Below, in pieces: positions 46,714 to 55,464 of a stretch of 64,000 bases of DNA; the stretch's first letter is position 1; each line of letters begins with the position of its first letter. The notes below the pieces were generated by a model. It saw only the letters and a list, made by a program, of their open reading frames with translations, had not been told where the DNA came from and searched no databases. The DNA is taken from positions 3,224,001 through 3,288,000 of the forward strand of contig JAMQCR010000001.1 in the NCBI GenBank assembly GCA_023702235.1, written 5' to 3'. Both the position numbers and the translations under genes were made by a program. This stretch comes from Neobacillus pocheonensis. Its GTDB lineage: Bacteria > Bacillota > Bacilli > Bacillales > Cytobacillaceae.

Positions 46714-47889
46714 ATGCTAACTGGAGATGTTGCGTATATTAAACAAATGAATCGATGTTTACTCCTAAGCAAAATTATTGAGCATGGGATGATATCTAGA
46801 GCAGACCTAGCAAAAATTACAGGATTAAACAAAGCAACAATCTCTGTACAAGTATCTGATTTAGTATCAGAAGAATTAATTATTGAAACAAAGCAAGAAC
46901 ATAAAAACCTTGGTAGAAGACCAATTATGCTCTCAATTAATGATCAAGCTGGTTTTGCTTTAGGCATCGATCTTGACAAGAATACAATTACCTTTACACT
47001 TTCAACTATTAGCGGTACTCCTATTCGGACGGATACAATTGAGCTTCCAAGCTCAAATTATAAAATCATTCTTGAGCTATTAATCATGCATATAAAGGAT
47101 TACATTCAGCAATGTGCTCATGCTCGTTATGGTCTTGTGGGTGTGGTAATTGGGGTTCACGGAATTGTTAATAAGGATGAAATGATCTATTTTGTACCTC
47201 AACATCAGTGGCAAAACAAGAATTTAAAAAAAGATTTAGAAAATGAAATCGGTATCAAAATATATATAGAAAATAATGCAAATTTATGTTCATTTGCTGA
47301 ACAAGTGTACAAACATCATCAAAGTAAGAACCTACTATCTGTCAGTTTGTATTCGGGAATTGGACTTGGATTCATGGTCAATGGTGAATTACTTAAAGGA
47401 TACCATGGTTATGCAGGAGAGATCGGGCATATGATTGTCGTTCCTAATGGATTACCGTGCAGTTGCGGGAATTTGGGCTGTTGGGAACAATACGCATCAG
47501 AATCAAGCTTTTTTAATCAATTATCTGATAACCAAAATAAACTTGATTTAAGATATGAAAATATACAAAATATGCTCTTCGAGAAAAAGCCTAAAACTTG
47601 TAACCAAATGGAGCAATATATTAAGTTTCTATCCATTGGTCTTAATAATATTATTAACCTATATAATCCGGAGATTTTAGTTATAAATAGTGAATTACTT
47701 CGAATGTATCCAAATGCTCTAACAGAAATAACAGCACACCTAACTTCAACCATTAGTCAATATTGTGAATTGCTCCTATCTGAACTAGGAAACAAAGCAT
47801 GTGTCATGGGAGCCTGTGCCTTAGCTATAAAAAAATTTTTAGGAGTTTCTGAGTTATGTTTAACTTCTGATGAGGATATGTTGTCTTAA
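46714..47889 (+). CDS. ROK family transcriptional repressor (copy 1)
   Basis: A 391-residue XylR/NagC-type protein: N-terminal winged helix (about 12-70; GMISRADLAKITGLNKATISVQVSDLVSEELI), ROK kinase-like domain (ALGIDLDKNTITFTLS) and zinc motif GLPCSCGNLGCWEQYASES. Divergent from larA, with operator A between. Closely similar to the repressor at 62183, so both may bind the same three operators. The inducer is probably a glucuronate/gluconate-related acid. Confidence 0.88.
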   Translation: MLTGDVAYIKQMNRCLLLSKIIEHGMISRADLAKITGLNKATISVQVSDLVSEELIIETKQEHKNLGRRPIMLSINDQAGFALGIDLDKNTITFTLSTISGTPIRTDTIELPSSNYKIILELLIMHIKDYIQQCAHARYGLVGVVIGVHGIVNKDEMIYFVPQHQWQNKNLKKDLENEIGIKIYIENNANLCSFAEQVYKHHQSKNLLSVSLYSGIGLGFMVNGELLKGYHGYAGEIGHMIVVPNGLPCSCGNLGCWEQYASESSFFNQLSDNQNKLDLRYENIQNMLFEKKPKTCNQMEQYIKFLSIGLNNIINLYNPEILVINSELLRMYPNALTEITAHLTSTISQYCELLLSELGNKACVMGACALAIKKFLGVSELCLTSDEDMLS

Positions 47890-47930
47890 TGGAAATAAAG
47901 AAGGATATCTTTTCTTAATAACAGAAACAC

Positions 47931-47968
47931 AACTAAAAGCCCTCGGGCAACTGGGGCTTTTAGTTTTT
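47931..47968 (+). terminator. Terminator after ROK1
   Basis: AACTAAAAGCC pairs with GGCTTTTAGTT, followed by TTTAA. Confidence 0.75.
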
Positions 47969-48031
47969 AACATATCTGCCTCCGCCCTAAGCGTTAACGA
48001 AATAGCATTGTGAGGGACAGTAGTCAGCCTA

Positions 48032-48216
48032 CTATCTTATACCTGGAGGCACAGTTTCATCTAGAATTCCTGGCACATATGGTTTTCCTTTAGTGCTTGC
48101 TTTAAATTCCCTTTTTGCTTCTTCCAAAACATTATCTGTGTTTAATAGCAAATCATAAACAGTCAGAGCCATCGTTTTTGCAGCGAAATGCATTCCCCTA
48201 ATACCGATGGAAGAGC
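48032..48216 (-). pseudogene. Remnant of an M20-family amidohydrolase (C-terminal ~60 residues)
   Basis: The minus strand encodes GSSIGIRGMHFAAKTMALTVYDLL..., then EEAKREFKASTKGKPYVPGI and a stop at 48032. This is the end of an AbgB-type M20 peptidase. No start or upstream part exists; the rest of the gene has been lost. Confidence 0.6.
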
Positions 48217-48255
48217 CGAAGTGGCTTATGAAAAAGCGAGAAAAACAGCGAATGA

Positions 48256-48432
48256 ATGAGAAAACGGCAGATGAATCCCGCTTTCATTGTGTATGTTTTC
48301 GTTTTCTTGATGAATGTTTCCATTTTCAACGAGATTGTGAAAAAGTATCCAATGTTTGATAATAAAGATATCAAATATAAAGGAGAAAATGAAAATGAAA
48401 AAACTCTTGCAAGTGGCTATCGAAAAAATTGA
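48256..48432 (+). CDS. Possible 58-residue single-pass membrane protein or gene remnant
   Basis: ATG 48256 gives MRKRQMNPAFIVYVFVFLMN... with one hydrophobic helix (about 8-27) and the charged tail FDNKDIKYKGENENEKTLAS. No clear ribosome site precedes it. It may be the end of a lost transporter. It overlaps the next small frame. Confidence 0.3.
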   Translation: MRKRQMNPAFIVYVFVFLMNVSIFNEIVKKYPMFDNKDIKYKGENENEKTLASGYRKN

Positions 48433-48496
48433 AAAGTATGTTGAATACATACCATTTCATATTTCTGAAACTATCCAAACCAATTCACAAAAATAA
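48389..48496 (+). CDS. Possible 35-residue small protein with ribosome site and terminator
   Basis: MKMKKLLQVAIEKIEKYVEY... ending IQTNSQK. AAAGGAG lies 3-9 bases before the two possible ATGs (48389, 48395) and a terminator starts inside the last codons. It has a helical, amphipathic look. It overlaps the 58-residue frame, so only one may be real. Confidence 0.4.
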   Translation: MKMKKLLQVAIEKIEKYVEYIPFHISETIQTNSQK

Positions 48497-48516
48497 AAGG
48501 TGAATTGGTTTTTTTT
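48478..48516 (+). terminator. Terminator after the small ORFs
   Basis: AACCAATTCAC pairs with GTGAATTGGTT, followed by six T. Confidence 0.8.
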
Positions 48517-48603
48517 AAGTAATCTTTTTTTCCATTTAAGCCTTTGTACATTCTAGCTTTAATACCACTTTTGACTGCTTTTAGTTCCTTTTTTTTAACA
48601 TCC

Positions 48604-49649
48604 TTAAAGATTAATTCTTCTACCTTCGCGTGCAGATTTATAGATTGCCATAATGATTTCTAACGGTTTTCTACCCTCATAACCATTGACAAGAGGCTCT
48701 CTGTCTGTCTTAATGCTTTCTATCATATCTTCGAATTGAATACGATGGGCATCACTGTTAATAGCCTTAGGATCGGAGGCCCCGTAACGGAAACTGCATT
48801 ATGACTAGGGGCAGAGTTTATTGGTACCCCGTTTTCTTCTAATTCATTTAAATATAAGTGGGTCAGGTGATTGGCATCTATTACCGCGGACCCCTTACTT
48901 CCAAATAGTTCAATGCGATTAGAATAGCCAGGATAGGCTGCGGTCGTACAATTAATCGTCCCAAGAGCACCATTTTTAAATCTCACTACAGCTACTGCCA
49001 CGTCTTCAACTTCAATTCGTTCATGTGCCAGCTTATCTGTGTAGGCATAAACATTTTCAACAGGTCCCATAAGGTACTGCATTAAATCAATTGTATGGAT
49101 GGATTGTATCATCAAGGCTCCACCTCCATCCATATTCCAAGTGCCTCGCCATTGTCCACTATCGTAATAATCTTGATTACGATACCAATTCACAGCAATC
49201 TCAGCCAAAATTAGACGGCCTAATCTACCTGATTCTATTTCTTTCTTAACCCGAATGACGGATAGATCAAATCGATGTTGTGAAACGACCGCAACTTTTA
49301 ACCCTAACTCTGTGGCAAGTTGTATGATTTTTTCAGCCTTTTCTAAAGAAACATCCATGGGTTTTTCGATGATGACATGCTTTCCTGACCTTAAGACATC
49401 TATAGCTAAGTCACCATGCGTTCCACTTGGTGTACAAATATTCACTATATCAATATCATCTCGTTGCAACATTTTTAAATGGTCTGTATAGGCAATAACT
49501 TTAAATTGATTAGCAAATTCTTTAGCCTTTTCTTCTCTCCTGCTTGCCACCGCAACTAAACTAGCACCTAGGATATGCGAAATTGCTCCAGCATGGACAT
49601 TGCTAATAGCACCAGTACCAATAAGCGCAAAATTACATTCAGTCTTCAT
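48604..49649 (-). pseudogene. Gfo/Idh/MocA family oxidoreductase, one frameshift near the C-terminus
   Basis: Start 49649 (MKTECNFALIGTGAISNVHAGAISHI). It has NAD-binding ALIGTGAISNVHA, IVNICTPSGTHGDLAIDVLRSGKHVIIEKPMDVS (the EKP motif) and WNMDGGGALMIQSIHTIDLMQYLMG. At about 48782 GTTACGGGGCC needs one more G; the next frame reads ASDPKAINSDAHRIQFEDMIESIKTDREPLVNGYEGRKPLEIIMAIYKSA to the stop at 48604. Joined length ~348 residues. Last gene of a five-gene cluster. Confidence 0.83.
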
Positions 49650-49788
49650 AGATTTATACTCCACTTCCTCACAGTAAAAGATATAAACACCCAAATCTCA
49701 AATGGCAACTTTGGAGATTATTAACTAAAAGGCTGACCTCCGACACTATACCTTGTCGGAGGTACCTTAAAAAAGTCCGGTCTTTCAA

Positions 49789-50649
49789 TCATTTAAACCA
49801 ATCTGCATACCCTAGTTTTCTTAAATAGTCACCTGATTCTTTGAGACAGTCAAATGGGTCCCGTCCATACGTATCATCTTGTTCTATTAAGAAATACTGA
49901 ACGCCGCTCTCGACACCCTTATCAATAATCCCCTTGATATCAAGATTACCTTTGCCAAGTTCTGCAAATTCAATAATATTAGTGAATTTCTGCATAAATT
50001 TCCCCATATCTTTAAAGTCATCGTTAGTTACATCCATATGACCTATACGGTAATCTTTTAAATGGATTAACGAGACACGTCCTGCAAATCTTTTAATTAC
50101 ATTGATAGGATTCTCACCGCCTCGTTGAACCCAATGAACATCTATCTCATAACCGAGCTTAGTTGTATTGTTCTTCATAATATCCAATAGACATTCTCCA
50201 TCATATTTCTCGAATTCAATATGGTGGTTATGATAATACAATTCAATTCCATGCTCTGCTAATCGCTCAGCCATTGCTTCAGCGTCCTTGATATACTCCA
50301 TCGCTTTATCTTTTTGGCCCATTAAAGTGATCGGCATCATACCAATCCGGATGAAGTTACAGTCTAAAATTTTGCAATCGTTGACAATTTTATCAAAATC
50401 CTTGGTCAATGATTCGCCGGGCATTCCAGGCATCGTGTCCAAAGGAGCAGAAATAGAGGCAATTTTAATAGTAAAATCTACACTCGCTCTTCTTAATTCA
50501 GCTACATTTTCTTCAGTCATTTGAATTTGTGTTACTTCGACATAATGGTATCCGAGCTCGTGTAACTTTCGCATCGTCTCATAAACGCCTAGCTCTAAGA
50601 CTTTATTCTTTAAATTAAACATTTGAACGCCAATTTTAGCTGTTTGCAT
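49789..50649 (-). CDS. Sugar phosphate isomerase/epimerase-like TIM-barrel protein (IolE/IolI type)
   Basis: A 286-residue xylose-isomerase-like barrel: IGVQMFNLKNKVLELGVYETMRKLHELGYHYVEV, GIELYYHNHHIEFEKYDG, LGYEIDVHWVQRGGENP, VSLIHLKDYRI and FAELGKGNLDIKGII. The metal-binding Glu, Asp, His and Glu are present. It overlaps the upstream Gfo/Idh gene by 14 bases. Substrate unknown; such barrels often act on oxidised (keto) sugars produced by Gfo/Idh partners. Confidence 0.82.
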   Translation of the reverse strand: MQTAKIGVQMFNLKNKVLELGVYETMRKLHELGYHYVEVTQIQMTEENVAELRRASVDFTIKIASISAPLDTMPGMPGESLTKDFDKIVNDCKILDCNFIRIGMMPITLMGQKDKAMEYIKDAEAMAERLAEHGIELYYHNHHIEFEKYDGECLLDIMKNNTTKLGYEIDVHWVQRGGENPINVIKRFAGRVSLIHLKDYRIGHMDVTNDDFKDMGKFMQKFTNIIEFAELGKGNLDIKGIIDKGVESGVQYFLIEQDDTYGRDPFDCLKESGDYLRKLGYADWFK

Positions 50650-51655
50650 ATCGTAGTTCCTCCATTTTTAATTGTCGTTTTTCTTCTGATGATTGGCGAA
50701 TCGCGTCAATCATTTGAAGCGATATTAGGGCATCCTTGACATGAACATATTCCTGGGTATTCTTTGAAATACAGGTATAAAAATGATTAATTAATTTGAC
50801 ATGGCTTGCCCCGTAATAGAATTTCGTACCTGGCAGCTTTGTGTCTTCAATCAGTTCTTCTTTCTTCCCATTTTCATTTACCCTAGTAAGAATGCTATCT
50901 TTGATTGTAAACTTTTCTTTCTCAAAGAGTACTTGAAGCTCCACGCTAGAGTTCCCAGCATTGGTATTCGTAGCAAAGAATAATCCAGTCGCACCGTCTT
51001 TAAACTTTATGTTAGCTGTAGCCGTGTCTTCTACTTCAATACCATAGTCTAGTAATTGGTCGATTGAGCCTCTTATCGATTCAATTTCACCGCCGAGAAT
51101 CTGCATTAAATCGAGAGTATGGATGGATTGGTTAATCATCACTCCACCACCGGCATACTTCATTTTTCCCCGCCATGGCTTCACTTCATAATAAGCTTTC
51201 GGTCTAAACCAAGTTACTACACCCTTTAAACCGATCAGCCTACCGTATTCTCCACTATTCACTATCTCGTGAAGTTTAATAAAAGTCTCATTAAAACGGT
51301 TTTGAAAGCAGACACAAATTTTAACATCCTTATGCTCTTCCTCCAGTTTCACTAGAGCCAAGCCCTCTACGGTATTCAATCCCAAAGGCTTTTCTTGAAA
51401 TACATGGATGCCCTTTTCAACACAAGCCTTTGTTGCAGGATAGTGAAGATAATGCGGCAGGCAAATATGAACACAATCCAATGCTTCATTTTCTAACATC
51501 ACTTGATAATCGGTATAAAAGTTGACACCGGGTACGGAATCTTTTGTCTCATCAATATCACATACAGCAATCAGTTCAACCTCAGGGTTTGCTTGTATAG
51601 CTGGAATATGAATTTTTGAAATATCCCCCAGTCCAATCACCGCTGCTTTTAGCAT
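50636..51655 (-). CDS. Gfo/Idh/MocA family oxidoreductase
   Basis: A 339-residue enzyme starting MLKAAVIGLGDISKIHIPAIQANP, with VHICLPHYLHYPATKACVEKGIHVFQEKPLGLN and YAGGGVMINQSIHTLDLMQILGG. Start 51655 has AAAGGGG 8 bases upstream; the longer frame to 51724 runs into the upstream hairpin. NAD(P)-dependent sugar oxidation is expected. Overlap with the isomerase gene indicates they work together. Confidence 0.87.
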   Translation of the reverse strand: MLKAAVIGLGDISKIHIPAIQANPEVELIAVCDIDETKDSVPGVNFYTDYQVMLENEALDCVHICLPHYLHYPATKACVEKGIHVFQEKPLGLNTVEGLALVKLEEEHKDVKICVCFQNRFNETFIKLHEIVNSGEYGRLIGLKGVVTWFRPKAYYEVKPWRGKMKYAGGGVMINQSIHTLDLMQILGGEIESIRGSIDQLLDYGIEVEDTATANIKFKDGATGLFFATNTNAGNSSVELQVLFEKEKFTIKDSILTRVNENGKKEELIEDTKLPGTKFYYGASHVKLINHFYTCISKNTQEYVHVKDALISLQMIDAIRQSSEEKRQLKMEELRYANS

Positions 51656-51673
51656 CCGCCCATCCCCTTTGAA

Positions 51674-51708
51674 AACTAACTCATAGCATGAATGGCTATG
51701 AGTTAGTT
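51674..51708 (-). terminator. Strong hairpin between two Gfo/Idh genes
   Basis: AACTAACTCATAGC pairs perfectly with GCTATGAGTTAGTT. It lies 18 bases before the next start; it may partly terminate or stabilise the transcript. Confidence 0.5.
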
Positions 51709-51727
51709 TGTTTTTAATATACATAGA

Positions 51728-52888
51728 TTATTTTTTAATAGGATTCTTCTTTTCTTCTTCAATCTTTTTGTTTAATTCAGCAAAGTACAACTCTTCATCT
51801 ATTGGAAGCTCGACTTCTTTTCCTAACCAGCTTGATAGATGGATAGCATTGGCCAATGCCACACCATTGATTCCATCGCTGCCAGGAGCTAATAAAGGAG
51901 TTCCTTCAACGATATTGGCCGCGAAGTTTTCCATTACCGCAATATGCTGTCCGCCCCATACGCTTTCAAACTCGATGACTTCTTCACTATATATTTCTGA
52001 TAGCCCTTGTCCCATGAAAATTTTCGTAACATCTGCCCAACTCATCGTTGCGCTCATTTCAGACTCTGGCTTATGAAGACGCTTGACGGTAATTTTTTTA
52101 CTATCATCCACAACGATTTTTCCTTTGTCACCCAAAATTTCAAAGCGATCCGTACCAAGAACATCATGTGTACAGGTAATAAATACCCCTGTTGCTCCAT
52201 TACCGTAATCAAGCAATGTCGTGACTTCATCTTCAACTGCGATATTTCTTTGGTATCCGTATTTCACATTGGAATACACCTTTTTAGGCATACCACAAAT
52301 CCATTGAAGCAAATCAATTTGGTGTGGTGCTTGGTTTACCAGGACACCGCCGCCTTCACCGCCCCAAGTAGCTCTCCATGCACTTTGATTATAGTAACCT
52401 TGTGGTCTCCACCAAGTAGTAATAATCCAGTTAGTCCGGCGGATTTGACCTATCTCACCATTATCAATAATTTCTTTCACTTTTTGATAGAGTGGATTTG
52501 TACGTTGATTGAACATAATCCCAAAGGTCAACTCTGGTTTTGTAGCGGCAAACTCATTTAATTCTTTGACTTGTTTCGTATATACACCAGCTGGCTTTTC
52601 TACCAGCGGATGGATGTTTCTTTTCAACGCTTCAATACCCATTTCAGGGTGCAGAAAATGTGGAACACAAGTAACAACTGCGTCAACATCTCCGCTCTCC
52701 ATCATCTCAATGTAGTTATCATAAAATGGAACATCAGGATACTTTTCAAAAGCTAATTCTTTTTTAGCCGAGTCAATATCACAAATTGCTCCTAGTACCA
52801 TGTTTTTAACTTTTCCTTCTGCTAAAAATCCAGCGTATGCTCCACCCTGTGCACCTAATCCAATAATCCCTAATCTTACATTTGCCAT
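51728..52888 (-). CDS. Gfo/Idh/MocA family oxidoreductase (long form)
   Basis: A 386-residue enzyme: VRLGIIGLGAQGGAYAGFL (NAD loop), AVVTCVPHFLHPEMGIEALKRNIHPLVEKPAGVYTK (EKP motif), WGGEGGGVLVNQAPHQIDLLQWICG (catalytic His and Asp region). The extra C-terminal tail is Lys-rich. It follows the isomerase gene by 2 bases. Substrate unknown. Confidence 0.87.
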   Translation of the reverse strand: MANVRLGIIGLGAQGGAYAGFLAEGKVKNMVLGAICDIDSAKKELAFEKYPDVPFYDNYIEMMESGDVDAVVTCVPHFLHPEMGIEALKRNIHPLVEKPAGVYTKQVKELNEFAATKPELTFGIMFNQRTNPLYQKVKEIIDNGEIGQIRRTNWIITTWWRPQGYYNQSAWRATWGGEGGGVLVNQAPHQIDLLQWICGMPKKVYSNVKYGYQRNIAVEDEVTTLLDYGNGATGVFITCTHDVLGTDRFEILGDKGKIVVDDSKKITVKRLHKPESEMSATMSWADVTKIFMGQGLSEIYSEEVIEFESVWGGQHIAVMENFAANIVEGTPLLAPGSDGINGVALANAIHLSSWLGKEVELPIDEELYFAELNKKIEEEKKNPIKK

Positions 52889-52890
52889 GA

Positions 52891-53778
52891 TTATTTCTCC
52901 TCACTTTCGATTTTTTCAAGAATATTTAATAGAGACTCATATTGAAGCTTATAGCCTCCTGCACCATCAAGCCCTTTGTTATCCTTAATAATCTCTGATG
53001 CTTCCTCTAGCTCTAAATCCTTTAAGGAATCAAATAAAACTAGATGGGGTTCAAGCGTTAAAAAGCCTTTGTATCCATCGTGTATCGCTTGTATCAGTAT
53101 CTCAGGGATTTTTCCTTCCCCGGTTCCACACACAACATTTTCGTTATCTGTTGTGACGGCATCCTTAATGTGGATATAAATAACCTCATCTTTTAGAAGA
53201 TCATAGCATTCCTGAGTGTCCTCACCACACTGAACAAAATTAGCGAAATCAAAGATTGCTTTAAAATAGGCAGATCCAACCTCTATCAAAATCTCTTTGC
53301 ATCGTCTAGCAATATCACCATAGATATCCTTTTCATTTTCATGCAATAAAATTACTTCGTATTTCTCCGCGATTTTGGCAAATTCCTTTATCTTGCTGAT
53401 TACTTCATTTCTATAGTTATCAGCATCTTCACCTTTTGGAATATAGAAGCTAAAAATGCGAATATATTTACAATCTAGTAAGTTACTAATTTGGCAAAGC
53501 CTGTTCAGCATTTGCTTTTGTTTTTCAAAGCCTTCTTCATCGTTGATGAACACCTTGCCGATAGGAGAGCCTATTGAAGAAACACCGATACCTGCTTTTT
53601 GAAGCCGTGGTAATACATTTTCTCTAATCTCTTCGACGGTAAAATCACCAATATTTTTTCCATCGATACCACGCAATGAAAGATAATGCATACCTAGATT
53701 TGATACTACCTCAAGCTGGGTATCAAAATCAGACGATATTTCATCTGAAAAGCCTGAAATCATTAAATCTTTATTCAT
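52891..53778 (-). CDS. Sugar phosphate isomerase/epimerase-like TIM-barrel protein
   Basis: A 295-residue barrel: LMISGFSDEISSDFDTQLEVVSNLGMHYLSLRGIDGKN, YEVILLHENEKDIYGD, FKAIFDFANFVQCGED, VIYIHIKDAVTTDNENVVCGTGEGKIPEILIQ, FLTLEPHL. Metal-binding Glu, Asp, His and Glu are in place. First gene of the cluster, divergent from an AraC-type regulator. With three Gfo/Idh enzymes it may degrade a glycoside or inositol-like compound through keto intermediates. Confidence 0.82.
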   Translation of the reverse strand: MNKDLMISGFSDEISSDFDTQLEVVSNLGMHYLSLRGIDGKNIGDFTVEEIRENVLPRLQKAGIGVSSIGSPIGKVFINDEEGFEKQKQMLNRLCQISNLLDCKYIRIFSFYIPKGEDADNYRNEVISKIKEFAKIAEKYEVILLHENEKDIYGDIARRCKEILIEVGSAYFKAIFDFANFVQCGEDTQECYDLLKDEVIYIHIKDAVTTDNENVVCGTGEGKIPEILIQAIHDGYKGFLTLEPHLVLFDSLKDLELEEASEIIKDNKGLDGAGGYKLQYESLLNILEKIESEEK

Positions 53779-53878
53779 TTTATGTCTGTTCCTCCCTTAT
53801 TTACTAAGCAAATAACAATAGACTAGATGAATTTGTTTGCAAATTGACGATATTGTGATGCTACATTTTTATAATAAA

Positions 53879-53892
53879 TGAAAACGTTTTTT
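53879..53892. promoter_or_regulatory. Weak cre-like site in the isomerase/AraC intergenic region
   Basis: TGAAAACGTTTTTT, two mismatches to the consensus, both at the 3' end. Confidence 0.3.
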
Positions 53893-53990
53893 TGCACTCG
53901 TAATTTCTTGCAATAAGTCGTAAAATATATACAATAATTTAAAATTAGGCACACTAATCAAAGGAGTGCCATCTGCTAGGGAGTGTTTTT

Positions 53991-55241
53991 ATGGCCCAAT
54001 TGAATCAAGAAATTGAAAAACTTTGCAAATTTGCTTTTACCTTTTCTAATATCGATACCGTTTTTATTAATGCACTTTCGCAGTTAAAATCGGAATTTGT
54101 TCACAATCAAGTGCCAGAACCTTTAAAAGCATATTTTGGGAATATAAAGAGTTTACTAAATCTTCATGAAACAAATTCTGAACACGATGTATTATTTCAC
54201 TCTAGTTCCTATAGGATAAACTTTATTTCTGCTAGTTTATTCGATGGAAGTGAATACCTTGGAAGTATTGTTGTAGGACCCTATCTTCTTGAGGAACCGA
54301 CTCCACTAATGATTCATGATGTCCTATTTGAAATTAAATTATCCATTTCAGTTAGACCTATATTGGAACAATATTATTTATCTCTTCCTTTAATTTGTAC
54401 TTATAAAGCTAAAATCATAGCTGAATTCCTTGCATACCTTTCATTGAATTTGCACGCTACGGACCCGAGAAATCCATGTATCGGAGAAGTAACCTATCAC
54501 TTTCATACAGAATATCCGATTATTCCCGAAATCCTATCAAAAAAGACTGAATCTTCGATTGCAATAATTGAAGAAAGGTATCGTAGGGAGAAGAAATTTC
54601 TAAATGCAGTAGAAGATGGAAATAGAGAAAAATTAGAACAATTACTGAATGAGGAGTTAATGTACCTCCATAATATACCTGATCGCATTCCCAATGATCC
54701 CTTACGTTCAAGGAAGAATCTAGCCTTTGTTACCAATACTCTTTTACGAAAATCCGCAGAAAAAGGGGGCGTTCATCCGATATATATTGACAGTATTTCT
54801 GAAAAATTTGCTATTCAGATTGAAAAAACTTCTTCCATTCAGCAACTCTCAGATCTTCAAAATAAAATGTATCTTGAATACTGTGATACAGTAAAGATGC
54901 TTTCACTAAAAGGTTTCAACCGTATAATCAGAAAAGCAATAGAATTCATCCGTTTAAACCTTGATCAGAATTTAAACCTTGGAAACATATCGAAGGCTAT
55001 CCATTCAAGCACCTACGAGCTCTCCAGGCAATTTAAGAAAGAGACCGGGCAAACGATAACTGAATACATTAATAAACTTAGAATAAAGGAAGCATTGAAA
55101 ATCATGGAAAATGAAAATATGTCAATTACTGATATTGCCCAAATGGTTGGCTTTAACGACGTTAATTATTTCACAAAGGTCTTCAAAAAATTTAATGGAT
55201 TCACTCCTTCAGAATACAGAAAGGGCAAAATACAAAAATAA
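53991..55241 (+). CDS. AraC family transcriptional regulator
   Basis: A 416-residue regulator with a long N-terminal sensor region (about 1-300) and a C-terminal pair of AraC helix-turn-helices (IIRKAIEFIRLNLDQNLNLGNISKAIHSSTYELSRQFKKETGQTITEYINKLRIKEA and ITDIAQMVGFNDVNYFTKVFKKFNGFTPSEYRKGK). The sensor carries a PocR-like feel (GSIVVGPYLLEEP). It is divergent from the isomerase/oxidoreductase cluster and probably activates it. Start ATG 53991; the ribosome site is weak (GGGAG 12 bases upstream). Confidence 0.87.
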   Translation: MAQLNQEIEKLCKFAFTFSNIDTVFINALSQLKSEFVHNQVPEPLKAYFGNIKSLLNLHETNSEHDVLFHSSSYRINFISASLFDGSEYLGSIVVGPYLLEEPTPLMIHDVLFEIKLSISVRPILEQYYLSLPLICTYKAKIIAEFLAYLSLNLHATDPRNPCIGEVTYHFHTEYPIIPEILSKKTESSIAIIEERYRREKKFLNAVEDGNREKLEQLLNEELMYLHNIPDRIPNDPLRSRKNLAFVTNTLLRKSAEKGGVHPIYIDSISEKFAIQIEKTSSIQQLSDLQNKMYLEYCDTVKMLSLKGFNRIIRKAIEFIRLNLDQNLNLGNISKAIHSSTYELSRQFKKETGQTITEYINKLRIKEALKIMENENMSITDIAQMVGFNDVNYFTKVFKKFNGFTPSEYRKGKIQK

Positions 55242-55242
55242 A

Positions 55243-55270
55243 AGGCTGTCTCATTGAGACAACCTCCTTT
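55243..55270 (+). terminator. Terminator after the AraC gene
   Basis: AGGCTGTCTC pairs with GAGACAACCT, then TCCTTTT. Confidence 0.7.
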
Positions 55271-55464
55271 TGCATTTCAACGATATTTGTCCATTCCACA
55301 CGGACAAAAACATTGATTTGTCTACGAATGGTGCCTGTCACCAATAAGCTGCTTTTCTTTTTCTAGGAAACAGTAAATATATAAATAAAATTACATCAGA
55401 ACATATAAAAAAGAAGATATCCAAGATGACTTGGCTATCTTCAATATTTTATCATTCAGATGAT

